A DNA stretch of 64,000 nucleotides, from the NCBI GenBank assembly GCA_016703965.1, contig JADJBB010000025.1, forward strand, positions 930,001 through 994,000, in the 5' to 3' direction. The position numbers and the translations under genes were made by a program. A model generated the notes under the pieces. That model was given only the letters and a program-made list of their open reading frames with translations. It was not told where the DNA came from and made no database searches. This DNA is from Acidobacteriota bacterium. GTDB taxonomy: Bacteria > Acidobacteriota > Blastocatellia > Pyrinomonadales > Pyrinomonadaceae. Shown piece by piece: positions 16,993 to 26,662 of the stretch. The stretch's first letter is position 1, and each line of letters begins with the position of its first letter.

Positions 16993-19200
16993 TCAAGCAT
17001 TTACGCGTTCTACAGCGATGACGCCGGGAACTTGTTCAATGGCACTGACGACTTTATCGAGGTGTTTCTTATCGAATACTTCGACGGTTACCTCGATGAT
17101 CCCTAGATCATCTTTAGTCACATTGGCGCGAGCATCACGGATCCCGGTTTTGATGTTGGCGATAGCATTGGTAATACCCGCGATCATTCCCGTGCGATTC
17201 TCGGTGGTAGCAAGAAGTTGGACCGACTGTTTCTGCTTCTCGTCGCTTTTCGCCCATTCAACATCAACAATGCGGTCCTTGTTAAGCATTAGCTGCGAAA
17301 CATTCTTACAGCGTTTGTTGTGAACGACGATGCCTTTCTCGAGCGAAATATAGCCAATGATCGCTTCGCCCCGCAGCGGATTGCAGCATTTGGCTCGATT
17401 GATAAGCAGGTTATCAACGCCCTTGACGATGATCGCGTCCTCGCCAAGGCCAATGAACTTGCGGACAGCCTTCATGCCCGTTTTGAGCCGTGTGTCCTTT
17501 TTATTCTCGGGATCGAGCTCGCTGAATTTCTCTGGCCCGAGATGCTTTGCCATTACATTACGCGGCAAAGTCTTGCCATAACCGATCGAGGCAAGCAGAT
17601 CATCAGGGCGGCCCAGCCCGTATTCATTGGCAATGCGGCGCATTTCAGTATCATTGGAAATAAACTTCTTCGGCGATATCTGGAATTTTTCAGCCTCCTG
17701 CTGGAGCAGCCTGCGCCCGATCTCAATAGATTCCGCCCGCTGCGAAGTCGTGATGTGATGGCGGATCCGATTGCGGGCTTTGGACGTGACAGCATAGTTA
17801 AGCCAGTCACTCGACGGATGAGAACTCGCGGTCGTTAGGATCTCGACCACATCGCCGTTCTGCAGTTCGCTGCGAAGCGGAACGATCCGGCCGTTTATCT
17901 TAGCCCCCGTACACGTATCGCCAACCTGAGAGTGTATGGCGTACGCAAAATCAATGAGCGTTGACCCGCGCGGCAATTGAATTACCTTGCCCATCGGAGT
18001 GAACGCGTAAACGTCTTTCGGGTAGAGATCAAGTTTTAGCGTCTCAATGAAATCTTCAGAGTCGCCGTGTTCCTCAGACGTCTCAACCAACGGCAGCAGC
18101 AGTTTCTCGACGGTCTTGCGAAGTTCATCGAGAGCGTCATCCTCTTCTTGCTTCCCGAGGCTGTTTTCTTTGTATTTCCAGTGGGCAGCGACGCCTTCCT
18201 CGGCGATCTGATGCATCTCCTGCGTACGGATCTGGACCTCGAAGGGCTGCCCTCCATCCCCGATCACGGACGTATGGAGCGACTGGTAGAGGTTATCTCG
18301 CGGTATGGCGATCCAATCCTTGAACCTCTCTGGAACAGGCGTCCAGGTGTCATGTATGACGCTCAGCGTCAGATAACAGTATTTGCGGTCGTTTTCGGTA
18401 ATAATTCGCGCGGCGATCAGGTCGTAGACCTGCTCGATCGTGATCTTTTGCTTCTTGAGCTTTTTCCAAAGCGAATAAAGGCGTTTTACGCGGCCTTCGA
18501 TCGCGACAAAGGGCACCTCGTTCTCAGTCAACTTCTCGACAATGGTCGCTTTTATCTTCTCGAGGATACCTTCGAGTTCCGGGCGGCGGGCATCAACCTC
18601 TTTGGCAAGTCGTTTGTATTCCTCAGGGTGGAGATTCTGAAAAGCGAGGTCTTCGAGCTCACTTCGCATCTTACCCATACCGAGTCGATGTGCGATGGGG
18701 GCATAGATGTCAAGGGTTTCTTGAGAAATTCGGGCTCGTTTCTCAGGCTTGAGAAACTGCATTGTTCGCATGTTGTGCAGCCGATCAGCGAGTTTGATGA
18801 GAACAACGCGAACGTCAGTGATCATCGCGAGAACCATCTTGCGAACATTCTCAGCCTGCTGCTTTTCTTTGGAAAGATCGCTGATATTTGCGATCTTTGT
18901 TAGCCCGTCCACCAGAAGGGCGATCTCATCGCCAAAATACGACTTGATCGTTTCGAGATCGACAAGCGTGTCTTCCACGACGTCGTGCAGTAAGCCGGTC
19001 GAAACACTGACCTCATCGAGGCGCATCTCCGCGAGTAACGCCGCAACCTCAATTGGATGGACGAGATACGGCTCCCCCGAGGCGCGCGTTTGACCGCGAT
19101 GATGCAGGGCCGAGAAAAGGTACGCCCGGCGGATCAGGTCAATATCTGCTCCGCGACGGTTTTCCTGAACCCTTTCAATTACGTCCTCGATCCGGATCAT
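16993..19200 (-). CDS. relA/spoT: Bifunctional (p)ppGpp synthetase/hydrolase
   Basis: 735 residues from ATG 19200 (MIRIEDVIERVQENRRG). Order of domains: HD hydrolase (about 20-180, with 'GLLHDVVEDT' and 'RLHNMRTM'), RelA/SpoT synthetase (about 225-340, 'EGRVKRLYSLWKKLKK', 'VQIRTQEMH'), TGS (about 385-445, 'VYAFTPMGKVIQLPRGSTLIDFAYAIHS'), conserved Cys region ('INRAKCCNPLRGEAIIGYIS') and a C-terminal ACT domain ('TTENRTGMIAGITNAIANI'). The HD motifs are intact, so both making and breaking (p)ppGpp is expected, as in other single-copy long RSH enzymes. It sets the stringent response to starvation. Confidence 0.95.
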   Translation of the reverse strand: MIRIEDVIERVQENRRGADIDLIRRAYLFSALHHRGQTRASGEPYLVHPIEVAALLAEMRLDEVSVSTGLLHDVVEDTLVDLETIKSYFGDEIALLVDGLTKIANISDLSKEKQQAENVRKMVLAMITDVRVVLIKLADRLHNMRTMQFLKPEKRARISQETLDIYAPIAHRLGMGKMRSELEDLAFQNLHPEEYKRLAKEVDARRPELEGILEKIKATIVEKLTENEVPFVAIEGRVKRLYSLWKKLKKQKITIEQVYDLIAARIITENDRKYCYLTLSVIHDTWTPVPERFKDWIAIPRDNLYQSLHTSVIGDGGQPFEVQIRTQEMHQIAEEGVAAHWKYKENSLGKQEEDDALDELRKTVEKLLLPLVETSEEHGDSEDFIETLKLDLYPKDVYAFTPMGKVIQLPRGSTLIDFAYAIHSQVGDTCTGAKINGRIVPLRSELQNGDVVEILTTASSHPSSDWLNYAVTSKARNRIRHHITTSQRAESIEIGRRLLQQEAEKFQISPKKFISNDTEMRRIANEYGLGRPDDLLASIGYGKTLPRNVMAKHLGPEKFSELDPENKKDTRLKTGMKAVRKFIGLGEDAIIVKGVDNLLINRAKCCNPLRGEAIIGYISLEKGIVVHNKRCKNVSQLMLNKDRIVDVEWAKSDEKQKQSVQLLATTENRTGMIAGITNAIANIKTGIRDARANVTKDDLGIIEVTVEVFDKKHLDKVVSAIEQVPGVIAVERVNA

Positions 19201-19300
19201 ATGTATAAAGGATAATAGATAAAGGATAATGGACAAAGATAAGCAGAAAGAAGCGGCAAAACTCCTATCGTCCTTATCTATCCGTTATCCTTTGTCCTTC
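19201..19300. repeat. AT-rich GGATAA inverted and direct repeats
   Basis: AAAGGATAATAGATAAAGGA near 19207 is repeated in inverted form at about 19270-19298 (TCCTTATCTATCCGTTATCC). It sits just upstream of the relA/spoT start and may overlap its leader. Confidence 0.5.
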
Positions 19301-19308
19301 GAACTTGG

Positions 19309-19350
19309 AAAAAAAGGTGGTGCCCAATCAAATGAGATCGGGCACCACCT
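19309..19350 (-). terminator. Rho-independent terminator of the TonB operon
   Basis: GGTGGTGCCC (19316-19325) pairs with GGGCACCACC (19340-19349). On the minus strand the stem is followed by seven T. It lies 20 bases after the last operon gene. Confidence 0.9.
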
Positions 19351-19370
19351 GAGTTGGAATGAAAAACCAA

Positions 19371-20336
19371 TTACTTTTTATTCGCCGCTTCTTTCTTAGC
19401 TCCTTCTTCCTTAGCGGCCGTTCGATCGTCGATCTCCTTCTGCATCTTCTTAACTACTTCGCTAAGATCCGTAAAGTTCTTACGAGCCGCATCCGCATCA
19501 GTCTTCAGGCGATCGCGGTCAGCGGTTCTACCGTCCATTTCAGCTATCCGCATCGACTGGAAAAGTAAACTCGCTTTATAAGACCTTGCCGATTCAAACA
19601 CTTTGAGAGCGTCCTGGGTCTTAGCTAGATCCGCGTCCGACATAGGCTTTACATCGATCGACGATGCCTTTTTAACGGCGTCGGTCTCAAGAGCGACTGC
19701 CTGATCGATCAGGGCAGTACCTTCCTGAGTACACTTGACCAAGGCTTCGTAATCCTCTGGTTTTGCCGGCTTCACAAACTGAAAAGCCTGCTTCCCATCC
19801 TTGGTAACCGTTTTCTTTGTTGCCTCGGTGTCAGAAATATCATTGGCACAAGTGTTCTTCTTAGCTGCTAATGACGTAATAGCCTCCGCCCTCTGCTCAG
19901 GCGGGATCGATGTGTCAGTAGAACGCTTGGTCACCCACGCCTGCCATTCATCCGTTTTTTGCAAATTTTCATACAAACTGGCAATTGCCTTGTATGAACT
20001 CTGGTCCTTCGGATCGATAGCAAGAGCTTTCTGGTACTCGGTAATAGCCTGTTCGGCCTTGCTCTTATCCTGGCGGTTACCGATGAAGATCGAATGCAGA
20101 GTTCTGGCCAGGAAAAGCTGTGCCATCTTGCCCTCTACATTTTCACCCTTCGGATCGCGGGAAACCGCCTGACGAAAAAGCTTTTCAGCCTCCGGAAATT
20201 TACGATCCTTGTAGGCTTTCGACCCGTCCACAAGATCTTTACGGGCCATGACCCGATTATAATAAGAGCAATTCGTTCCGATCAATACTGTCGTCAGTAG
20301 TAGAACAAAAACCCCAATACGAGAGAATCTCATCAT
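19371..20336 (-). CDS. TPR-repeat lipoprotein
   Basis: 321 residues. The signal sequence ends in a lipobox-like 'LIGTNC' (Cys about 23), so it is likely lipid-anchored. TPR units follow: 'GSKAYKDRKFPEAEKLFRQAVSRDPKG' and 'AEQAITEYQKALAIDPKDQSSYKAIASLYENL'. The C-terminal half is helical with a Lys/Glu-rich end ('AAKEEGAKKEAANKK') and two cysteines in the middle. It is the last gene of the tonB-exbB-exbD-exbD operon and ends at a strong terminator. TPR lipoproteins next to Exb/Tol genes often help envelope energy-transduction complexes; the exact role here is inference. Confidence 0.8.
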   Translation of the reverse strand: MMRFSRIGVFVLLLTTVLIGTNCSYYNRVMARKDLVDGSKAYKDRKFPEAEKLFRQAVSRDPKGENVEGKMAQLFLARTLHSIFIGNRQDKSKAEQAITEYQKALAIDPKDQSSYKAIASLYENLQKTDEWQAWVTKRSTDTSIPPEQRAEAITSLAAKKNTCANDISDTEATKKTVTKDGKQAFQFVKPAKPEDYEALVKCTQEGTALIDQAVALETDAVKKASSIDVKPMSDADLAKTQDALKVFESARSYKASLLFQSMRIAEMDGRTADRDRLKTDADAARKNFTDLSEVVKKMQKEIDDRTAAKEEGAKKEAANKK

Positions 20337-20411
20337 TTGACTCCATTCACCGCCTTAGATACCAATTGCCCATCCAGGCCTGCGCCCGTGGCAACCGATC
20401 CTCGGCAAAAA

Positions 20412-20888
20412 TTAATCTGTTAAATCATCGATCTGAAGACCGACGGGCGACGCACCGGCTGCTTTTGCGGCATCAATTACTTTAACAACGTCACCGTACC
20501 GGACTGATTTGGGCGACTTGATAAAGATCGTCTTCTCAACCTCGTTCGTACCCTCGCGGAAAACGCCGTTGTTCTCTCTGTCCTTGAAGATCTCTTTAAG
20601 CCGATTACCAAGCTTTTCCGTATCAGAAACGTCGCCAAACGGCTCATTGTTGAGCGTTATGCCTTTCGTTTCCTTGCTGATCGACACTACCAAAGTGAGC
20701 GGATTTGGCTTCACATTGGCCTGTGGCTGATCTTTCGGTTCCGCGGGCACCTTTGCCTCAAAGCGACTCGGCTTGAGCGGCGTAATGACCATGAAGATGA
20801 TGATGAGCACGAGCAGCACATCGATCAACGGAGTTACGTTAATGGAAGGTTTGGCTCCAGCGGAGCCGCCACCTGTGGACATTCCCAT
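20412..20888 (-). CDS. exbD: ExbD/TolR family biopolymer transport protein
   Basis: 158 residues. A short cytoplasmic start ('GAKPSINVTPLIDVLLVLIIIFMVITPL') contains the single membrane helix with the conserved aspartate that carries protons (in 'PLIDVLLVL'). The periplasmic domain follows ('FEAKVPAEPKDQPQ', 'YGDVVKVIDAAKAAGASPVGLQ'). ExbD works with ExbB to turn the proton gradient into force on TonB. The Gly/Ser-rich N-terminus starts at ATG 20888. It is the second of two adjacent exbD paralogues; a heteromeric complex is possible. Confidence 0.92.
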   Translation of the reverse strand: MGMSTGGGSAGAKPSINVTPLIDVLLVLIIIFMVITPLKPSRFEAKVPAEPKDQPQANVKPNPLTLVVSISKETKGITLNNEPFGDVSDTEKLGNRLKEIFKDRENNGVFREGTNEVEKTIFIKSPKSVRYGDVVKVIDAAKAAGASPVGLQIDDLTD

Positions 20889-20942
20889 AGCTTTATACTT
20901 CCTGAAAAAAAATACTTACGAAGCTGACGGCTTCGGCCGCCC

Positions 20943-21386
20943 CTATTTAGGTGCGTCTCCGCCCTTCTTTTTGTCAGCGACCAGTCCGATCTTATCGATG
21001 TCCTGCTTACGGATCGTCTCAATGGCCTGAACCACCCGTCCGTATTCGACATCCACACCGCTCTTGATATATACAATGCGTTTTTCCGGCGTTTTTCCTT
21101 CCATACGCCGTTTGATCACATCTCCCAAAGCATCGAGCGGAAACTGTTCCTTGCCGATATAGAAATTGCTGTTATCCGGGATCGCAATGATCACAGAAGT
21201 ATCCTTTGCAATATCAGCGTCTTCATCTGGACTCACCATATCCCTCGGAAGATTAACGGAAACACCCTGTTGAAGGAGAGGTGTGACGATCATGAAAATG
21301 ATCAGCAGCACCAACATCACATCAACCATCGGGGTTACGTTAATTTCCGAGTTATATTCGGAATCGCCACCTATTTGTGCACCCAT
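20943..21386 (-). CDS. exbD: ExbD/TolR family biopolymer transport protein, first copy
   Basis: 147 residues. The N-terminus 'SEINVTPMVDVMLVLLIIFMIVTPLL' carries the membrane helix and the proton-bearing Asp ('PMVDVMLVL'). The periplasmic part has 'IAIPDNSNFYIGKEQFPLDAL' and ends with 'VVQAIETIRKQDIDKIGLVAD'. It is about 47 bases downstream of exbB and 54 bases upstream of the second exbD. The two share the helix but diverge in the periplasmic domain, so they are an old duplication. Confidence 0.92.
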   Translation of the reverse strand: MGAQIGGDSEYNSEINVTPMVDVMLVLLIIFMIVTPLLQQGVSVNLPRDMVSPDEDADIAKDTSVIIAIPDNSNFYIGKEQFPLDALGDVIKRRMEGKTPEKRIVYIKSGVDVEYGRVVQAIETIRKQDIDKIGLVADKKKGGDAPK

Positions 21387-21433
21387 GCCAGTATTTCTCC
21401 TGAATGATCAAAAAATTACAAACTCGCGATCAA

Positions 21434-22184
21434 CTAGCCGCGCAGAGCTTTCGAACGCTGTTTGATGAAGTAGTCGACCAATTCTGAGGCCGAGTTTTCC
21501 ATCTCAACGCTGAAGCTGGTCACCTTGCTGGTGAAGTAGTTAAACAGCCATACAGCCGGGATCGCCACGAGAATACCGAAAGCGGTAGCAACCAGAGCTT
21601 CTGCAATAGCACCACCCACAGCGCCGATACCGGCGGACTCGTTAGTTTTGAGAGCCTGGAAAGCACCGATGATACCAACGACGGTTCCGAACAGCCCAAC
21701 GAAAGGAGCGGTAGAACCAACCGTAGCTAGACCCGACAACCCACGCTTCAACTCTGCAGTCTTAACGGCGATCGCACGCTCAAGAGCACGCTTCGAAGCT
21801 TCCATTTCGTCAGCCGAGATGTCGCTGTTCCCCTGGTGAGCAGCAAATTCCTTAAGACCCGAGGGAAACAACCATCGCGAGGTGCGAATCTTTATGCTTG
21901 TCGCCGATATTGATCGCTTCGTCAATGTTGCTGTTCTTAAGAGCCTGAGCAACCTTCGGCGCGTACTGACGCGACTGCTGCTTAGCCTTGCTGTAGGTCA
22001 GAAAGCGTTCGATCCCGACCGCGATCATGTAGACTGACTCGATCAGAAGTGTGATGATAACGCCCCAACCCGGAATGGTCAGACTTTTTGCGATATCGTA
22101 AATACCGAACGAAACTCCCTCGCCGGTAAACATCAAGAATAAGCCCGAAATATCCATACCGATCAGGCTGCCTAAAAGTGTCAT
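21434..22184 (-). pseudogene. exbB: ExbB/TolQ/MotA-family proton channel, single-base frameshift
   Basis: The start (ATG 22184, GGAGG 5-10 bases upstream) encodes the first helix ('IPGWGVIITLLIESVYMIAVGIERF') and runs to 'SHLAMVVSLGS' stop at 21852. The rest is open in another frame (to 21434): 'GLKEFAAHQGN', the membrane pair 'GSTAPFVGLFGTVVGIIGAFQAL' and 'AIAEALVATAFGILVAIPAVWLFNYF'. Dropping one C from the CCC at 21862-21864 (minus-strand sense) gives a continuous protein of about 249 residues with the normal 'VV(S)SGLKEF' junction. As TonB and two ExbD need ExbB, a sequencing error is quite likely; true loss is the alternative. Confidence 0.85.
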
Positions 22185-22234
22185 GGTTTTTCCTCCAAAG
22201 AAATCGAAAATTTAATATTGCAGTTATTAAGCGA

Positions 22235-22263
22235 GCGGGAAACTCCAACAAAGGGTTTCCCGC
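22235..22263 (-). promoter_or_regulatory. Intercistronic hairpin between tonB and exbB
   Basis: GCGGGAAAC (22235-22243) pairs perfectly with GTTTCCCGC (22255-22263). No T-run follows on the minus strand, so it is more likely an mRNA-processing or stability element, or a leaky attenuator, than a full terminator. Confidence 0.4.
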
Positions 22264-22278
22264 CTAATCTTGTGCTCC

Positions 22279-23103
22279 CTAAGGAACGAAATTGTAAGTG
22301 ATCACACCCGATACTTTGACCGGCTGGCCGGAAAGTAGCGTCGGGCTGAATCGTGCCCCGCGTGCGGCGCTTTCAGCAGCAGCTCGGAGCAGTGGATGCC
22401 CACTGACGGCGCTTGCAGAAATAACGCTTCCCGCCTCGCTGATGACCACCTGAACGCTAACGGAACCGCCCGCACGCACAGCCTTTGCAGCGGCTGGATA
22501 CGCCGGTTTCGGCAGGCTCGTAGCCTTACCGTTCAGCACACCCTGAGAAACCATCTTGGGCACAGGCTTCGGCGTAGGGTCAGCTTTGGGCGGCGGAGGT
22601 GGTTCATCATTGTCATCATTGCCAGTTTTACCAGTTCCAGTACCAGTAGAGAGGCCGCCAGTACCGCCGTCACTTACTACCTGAGCTCGGCCAGAATCCA
22701 CTTTCGCCCCGGTATCGGAGTCATTGGACCCAAGCTTGGTCATTCGATCAAGCCTCATTTCCTTTACAGGATTTTTTGCGGTACTGATCACATCAGGCGG
22801 CTTAACCGGGCTCTGCATGATGTTCTGGATCAGCTCTTTACGAACATCAACGTCCGGCTGCTTAGCCTGCTCCGGCTTCTTCTCGGGCTCCGGCGGCGGT
22901 TCCTCGTCTGGAACCGGAACGGGGGCAACGAGGGTGGTCAGAGCGAGATCATCGCCGCCCATGCCAAAGTCCTTCCCAAACAGGCTAACTGTCCACATGG
23001 TCAGCAGCGTGAAAACGGCGAGAACGCCAATCCCCAGCAGGAATTCGCCCTTGCGGCGATTTTCACGTGAGTTACTTTTTGATTCAACAAGTTGATCGAA
23101 CAT
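22279..23103 (-). CDS. tonB: TonB family energy transducer
   Basis: 274 residues. A cytoplasmic N-terminus is followed by one membrane helix (about 24-43, 'FLLGIGVLAVFTLLTMWTVSLF'). A long Pro/Glu/Lys linker spans the periplasm ('VPDEEPPPEPEKKPEQAKQP', 'EPPPPPKADPTPKP'). The C-terminal TonB domain is 'PKPAYPAAAKAVRAGGSVSVQVVISEAGSV' with the closing 'ARFSPTLLSGQPVKVSGVITYNFVP'. It passes energy from the ExbB/ExbD motor to outer-membrane receptors, so the host is a diderm. First gene of the operon. Confidence 0.93.
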   Translation of the reverse strand: MFDQLVESKSNSRENRRKGEFLLGIGVLAVFTLLTMWTVSLFGKDFGMGGDDLALTTLVAPVPVPDEEPPPEPEKKPEQAKQPDVDVRKELIQNIMQSPVKPPDVISTAKNPVKEMRLDRMTKLGSNDSDTGAKVDSGRAQVVSDGGTGGLSTGTGTGKTGNDDNDEPPPPPKADPTPKPVPKMVSQGVLNGKATSLPKPAYPAAAKAVRAGGSVSVQVVISEAGSVISASAVSGHPLLRAAAESAARGARFSPTLLSGQPVKVSGVITYNFVP

Positions 23104-23484
23104 CTTACTTCCTCCCTTTTTCCGGTGCCAATTTAGGTCAAGGGTTACGAAACCGTATTACTACAGAAATTGTGTGGTCAATATCCCAAGCTGTAATCGC
23201 TTAACATCGCGATATCAACTTGAGAGACCTTACCTGAGCTTTACCTTTAATCACAGAGAGCGGATCGACGGACTAGCGCCAGTCGAACACAAAAAGTTCT
23301 ACGTTTCCAATCCCACGTTCAGACAAGGTCGAACCGGTAATGGTAAAAGCAAAGCGTTAATTGACCAGCAACGAAAAGAAGTCTAAAAGTTTAGCGAATG
23401 AAAGTCAAGAATAAGTGTCTTAATTTCATCCCAATTTACAGTTCTTTACAAAAAATACTTATCGATGTAGCTCCGTCTATTTCC
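23104..23484. other. 381-base intergenic region upstream of tonB
   Basis: No convincing gene or structured RNA is visible on either strand. The part nearest tonB holds a plausible minus-strand promoter (23153-23181). The rest is AT-rich and unremarkable. Confidence 0.4.
23153..23181 (-). promoter_or_regulatory. Possible sigma-70 promoter of the tonB operon
   Basis: On the minus strand TTGACC (23176-23181), a 17-base spacer and ATACGG (23153-23158). The -10 is weak. Confidence 0.3.
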
Positions 23485-24582
23485 CTATCGAGTTACCGGG
23501 CGACGGGTAACAGAACGGCGTGCCGAAGAAGCCATTTTGTCACCACCTTGCGGGGCTATAACTTCTTTAACAGCCGCAGAACCGATCTTGCTTTGCCACC
23601 AGATAGCGATCGGGCTGGCGATGGCGATCGTCGAATAAGTTCCCGTGATCGACCCCACAAAAAGGGCTAACGAGAAACCGCGAAGAACTTCGCCGCCAAA
23701 CAAGACAAGCGCCAAGACCGCGAGAAAAACAAGTCCGTTCGTCACGATCGTACGTGACATGGTCTGGTTGATCGATTCGTTTGTCAGGCTGTAGAGCGAA
23801 CGGCCGCGATGCAGCGTCAGGTTTTCACGAATTCGGTCAAAGATAACGATCGAGTCGTTAACCGAGAATCCAACCAGCGTGAGGAGCGCAGCAAGGACTG
23901 TCAGGCTGACCTCCCACTGGAAGATCGAAAAGAAAGCGAGCGTGATCAGAACATCGTGAAAAACGGCAATCACCGCTCCCGCTGCATAGGTCCAATCGTA
24001 GCGAAACGCAATGAACAAAAGGATACCAACAAGGCCCAGAAGGGTCGCAATGACTGCTTGATTTCTGAGCTGAGCACCGGCGACCGGGCCGACCGAATCC
24101 GTTCCTACGATCTTGTAAGCAGCGTTTGCGTCATCCGCAAGCGACGTTGCCCCTTCAGCCTCTTTACCAAAGGTGTCGAGAGCTTTTTTAACAGTCGCGC
24201 GGCCAAGATTGACCTGCGAAGCGTCCGAAGCCGCCGTCGCCCCATCCGAAGCGGGAGTTTCGGCGTTGTTTTCAAACAAAGGAACTTTGATGAGGACCTC
24301 GTCCGTCTTGTCCAAAGACGACTGGATCACGGCATCATTTACGCCCTGAACTTGCAGAGCACCTCGAATTGCGTCCTCGGCAGGCTTTTCCTTAAACTTT
24401 GCCGTGATAACGGTTCCGCCTTGGAAATCTACACCCAAGTTGAAAGCATCGGTACCACCAGGAGTGAACTGACGGCCGATAGCCGAGCCAAGTCCTGCAA
24501 GCAGGATAGCAATAGAAACAAAGATCAGCGGCTTGCGCCAGCCCATCCAATCGACATTAATGTTCTTAAAAAGTTGCAGCAT
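23485..24582 (-). CDS. secF: Protein translocase subunit SecF
   Basis: 365 residues from the ATG at 24582 (MLQLFKNINVDWMGWRK), preceded by AAGGGA; a TTG 27 bases upstream is a less likely start. Six membrane helices are expected: the first at 'PLIFVSIAILLAGLGSAI', the others in the C-terminal half. The periplasmic P1 part contains 'FNLGVDFQGGTVI'. The conserved SecF motif 'VGFSVNDSIVIFDRIREN' is intact. SecDF pulls on translocating chains using the proton gradient. An Arg/Thr-rich tail ends the protein. It follows secD on the same strand, 33 bases away, giving the usual yajC-secD-secF order. Confidence 0.95.
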   Translation of the reverse strand: MLQLFKNINVDWMGWRKPLIFVSIAILLAGLGSAIGRQFTPGGTDAFNLGVDFQGGTVITAKFKEKPAEDAIRGALQVQGVNDAVIQSSLDKTDEVLIKVPLFENNAETPASDGATAASDASQVNLGRATVKKALDTFGKEAEGATSLADDANAAYKIVGTDSVGPVAGAQLRNQAVIATLLGLVGILLFIAFRYDWTYAAGAVIAVFHDVLITLAFFSIFQWEVSLTVLAALLTLVGFSVNDSIVIFDRIRENLTLHRGRSLYSLTNESINQTMSRTIVTNGLVFLAVLALVLFGGEVLRGFSLALFVGSITGTYSTIAIASPIAIWWQSKIGSAAVKEVIAPQGGDKMASSARRSVTRRPVTR

Positions 24583-24615
24583 CTTTCCCTTTTGTTTTGG
24601 ACGATCCAAAACTTA

Positions 24616-26304
24616 CTAAATACTAATGGTCTCCATCTTGGTGTTACGACGCGTCAGCCACATAAAGATGGTTCGCGAAACGAAAACAGCGGAGAAAAGA
24701 TTGATCAAAAGCCCGAGTACGAGGGTGACAGCGAAGCCACGGATCGGCCCTGAACCATATAGATACAAGATGGCCGAGGAGAGGATCGTCGTGATATGCG
24801 TATCAATGATCGTAATAAACGCTCGGTCAAAGCCCTGGTCGATCGCGGACTGCACATCTTTTCCTGCAGAAAGTTCTTCTCGGATACGCTCAAATATCAG
24901 AACGTTCGAGTCAACGGCCATACCAATTCCAAGGATGAGTCAGGAGATACCTGGCAGGGTAAGCGTTGACTTAATGGTAATCAGGGCCGCAAGGGTAAGC
25001 AACATGTTCAGAAGCAGAGCAACAACAGCATTTACCCCAGCTCCGCGATAGTAGAACAACATGAAGATGATCACGAAAACCACGCCTCCAAGCGAGGCTT
25101 CAACGCCAGCTTTAATGGAATCCGCTCCGAGGCTCGGTCCAACGGTTCGTTCTTCCTGGTATTCGATCTTCGCCGGCAGGGCTCCCGATTTGAGGGTGAG
25201 TGCAAGGTCCTCAGCCGAAGCTTTCGTGAACCGGCCCGAGATCTGACCGGTGTCAAAGATCTGAGATTTGATGTAAGCAGCAGATTTGACCTCGCCGTTA
25301 AGAACGACCGCCATGTAGTTGCCTATATTCTTTCCGGTCCAATCTCCAAACTTTGCGGCACCTGCAGGCTTTAATGAGAATCCGATCTCAAAATCGCGGT
25401 CTCCGCCTGTACGAGAGATCGCATTGGCCTCACGAAGCTCGCTGCCGTCGACGATAGCCGGATACTCCACCACTACAAACTGTTTCGGCTTGTTAGGGTC
25501 GGCCGGCTTTGTGGTCGCATTGGACGGCTCGTCCCTATCAGAGTAAGGAAGGATCTTTCTATTCGGCGGAACCGCGCCGCCCAGAGACTGCTTCGCGGCT
25601 TCCTCCGTTGGATACGTAGCAACAGGCTGAGGGTTCGGCGGGCTAACAACCTTCATGAGGGTCAAATTTGACTCGGCTCCAATAAGGCTCTTAACGCGTT
25701 CCGGATCATCAACACCAGGCATTTGAAGAAGTATCTGCCCCGAAGACTCGGCTCCGTGCTTTTGCAGGGTAGGTTCCTTAACGCCGAAAGCGTTAATACG
25801 GCTTTCGATGATCTTCAAAGCCTGATCGACGGCCTGACGTTTGAGAACGTCCTGGGCCTGATTCGGCAATGACCACGTGATCGTCGATCCACTCGTCGAT
25901 TCGGTCCAGCTTGCAAAGTCAACCTTCTTCTTGACCTCGTCAATTACCGCCTGTGACTGAGCTGGATCAGATAGTACGAGCCCTACCGCGAAGCTGCCAT
26001 TCTCAGCTTTTATCGTATTGCTCGTTACGGGTAATTTAGCGTCCTGAGCAGCACTCAAAGCAGCCTGAGCGTTATTCTCAGTCAAATTCTTAAGGTAATC
26101 ATCCGTTTTAACTCGCATGACAAGATGCGAGCCGCCTTTCAGGTCGAGGCCGAGATTAATATTCTGGGCGAGGTTGTCCTTGACCCCCTGCCAGGTAAAA
26201 TCGGCTGATGTCGGAGTTCGACGAGGCCCGAAGACAAGATATATGCCCGCAAGCGTAATGGCGATAATGATCACCGTTCTGATCCATAAACCGGTATTCT
26301 TCAT
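24616..26304 (-). pseudogene. secD: Protein translocase subunit SecD with in-frame TGA
   Basis: Start ATG 26304 (MKNTGLWIRTV), just after the yajC stop. The first part has the N-terminal helix, 'NLGLDLKGGSHLVMRV' and the large P1 domain ending 'FTKASAEDLALTLKSGALPAKI'. At 24940-24942 the codon is TGA, followed in the same frame by 'LILGIGMAVDSNVLIFERIREEL', the conserved SecD motif. In relatives the residue here is Gly ('LPGIAGlILtIGMAVD'), so a GGA to TGA change is the simplest reading. Readthrough would give 562 residues. A nonsense error in the sequence is likely, as secD is rarely lost while secF and yajC stay intact. Confidence 0.9.
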
Positions 26305-26305
26305 A

Positions 26306-26608
26306 CTACTCTGCTTTCTTGCCGACGACGGCAGCTTTTCCAATTTCAAGAAATGACTTTTCGGCACTTTGAATAATAAAACTCGTTTCTCTTACTTCCT
26401 TGATCGTCCCGATGACACCGCCGTTAGTCACGACCTCATCATTGATCTTAAGCGATGCGATCAGGTCCTGAAGCTGCTGCTTCTGTTTCTTCTGGGGAAG
26501 GATGACCAGAAAGTAAAAAATTCCAAAAATGAACACGAAGGGTAACAGCGTCCAAATGATGCTGCTGCCGCCCGCCGCGTCCTGAAACAGAAAGAGGTAA
26601 ATATTCAT
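26306..26608 (-). CDS. yajC: Preprotein translocase subunit YajC
   Basis: 100 residues with one membrane helix (about 17-38, 'IIWTLLPFVFIFGIFYFLVILP') followed by 'QKKQKQQLQDLIASLKINDEVVTNGGVIGTI', the YajC signature. It is a small partner of SecDF. The stop TAG is 1 base from the secD ATG, so the two are translationally coupled. Confidence 0.95.
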   Translation of the reverse strand: MNIYLFLFQDAAGGSSIIWTLLPFVFIFGIFYFLVILPQKKQKQQLQDLIASLKINDEVVTNGGVIGTIKEVRETSFIIQSAEKSFLEIGKAAVVGKKAE

Positions 26609-26662
26609 TGTTACGATTGCCTAAAGACAAAGAGAAAATGATATACATTTACTTCTGCTTAA

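Noticed and set aside
24616..26304. TGA read as glycine (recoded genetic code)
   Set aside because: Several intact genes in the window end at TGA at the expected place, such as the M1 peptidase and feoB, so TGA is a normal stop; a point change in secD is simpler.
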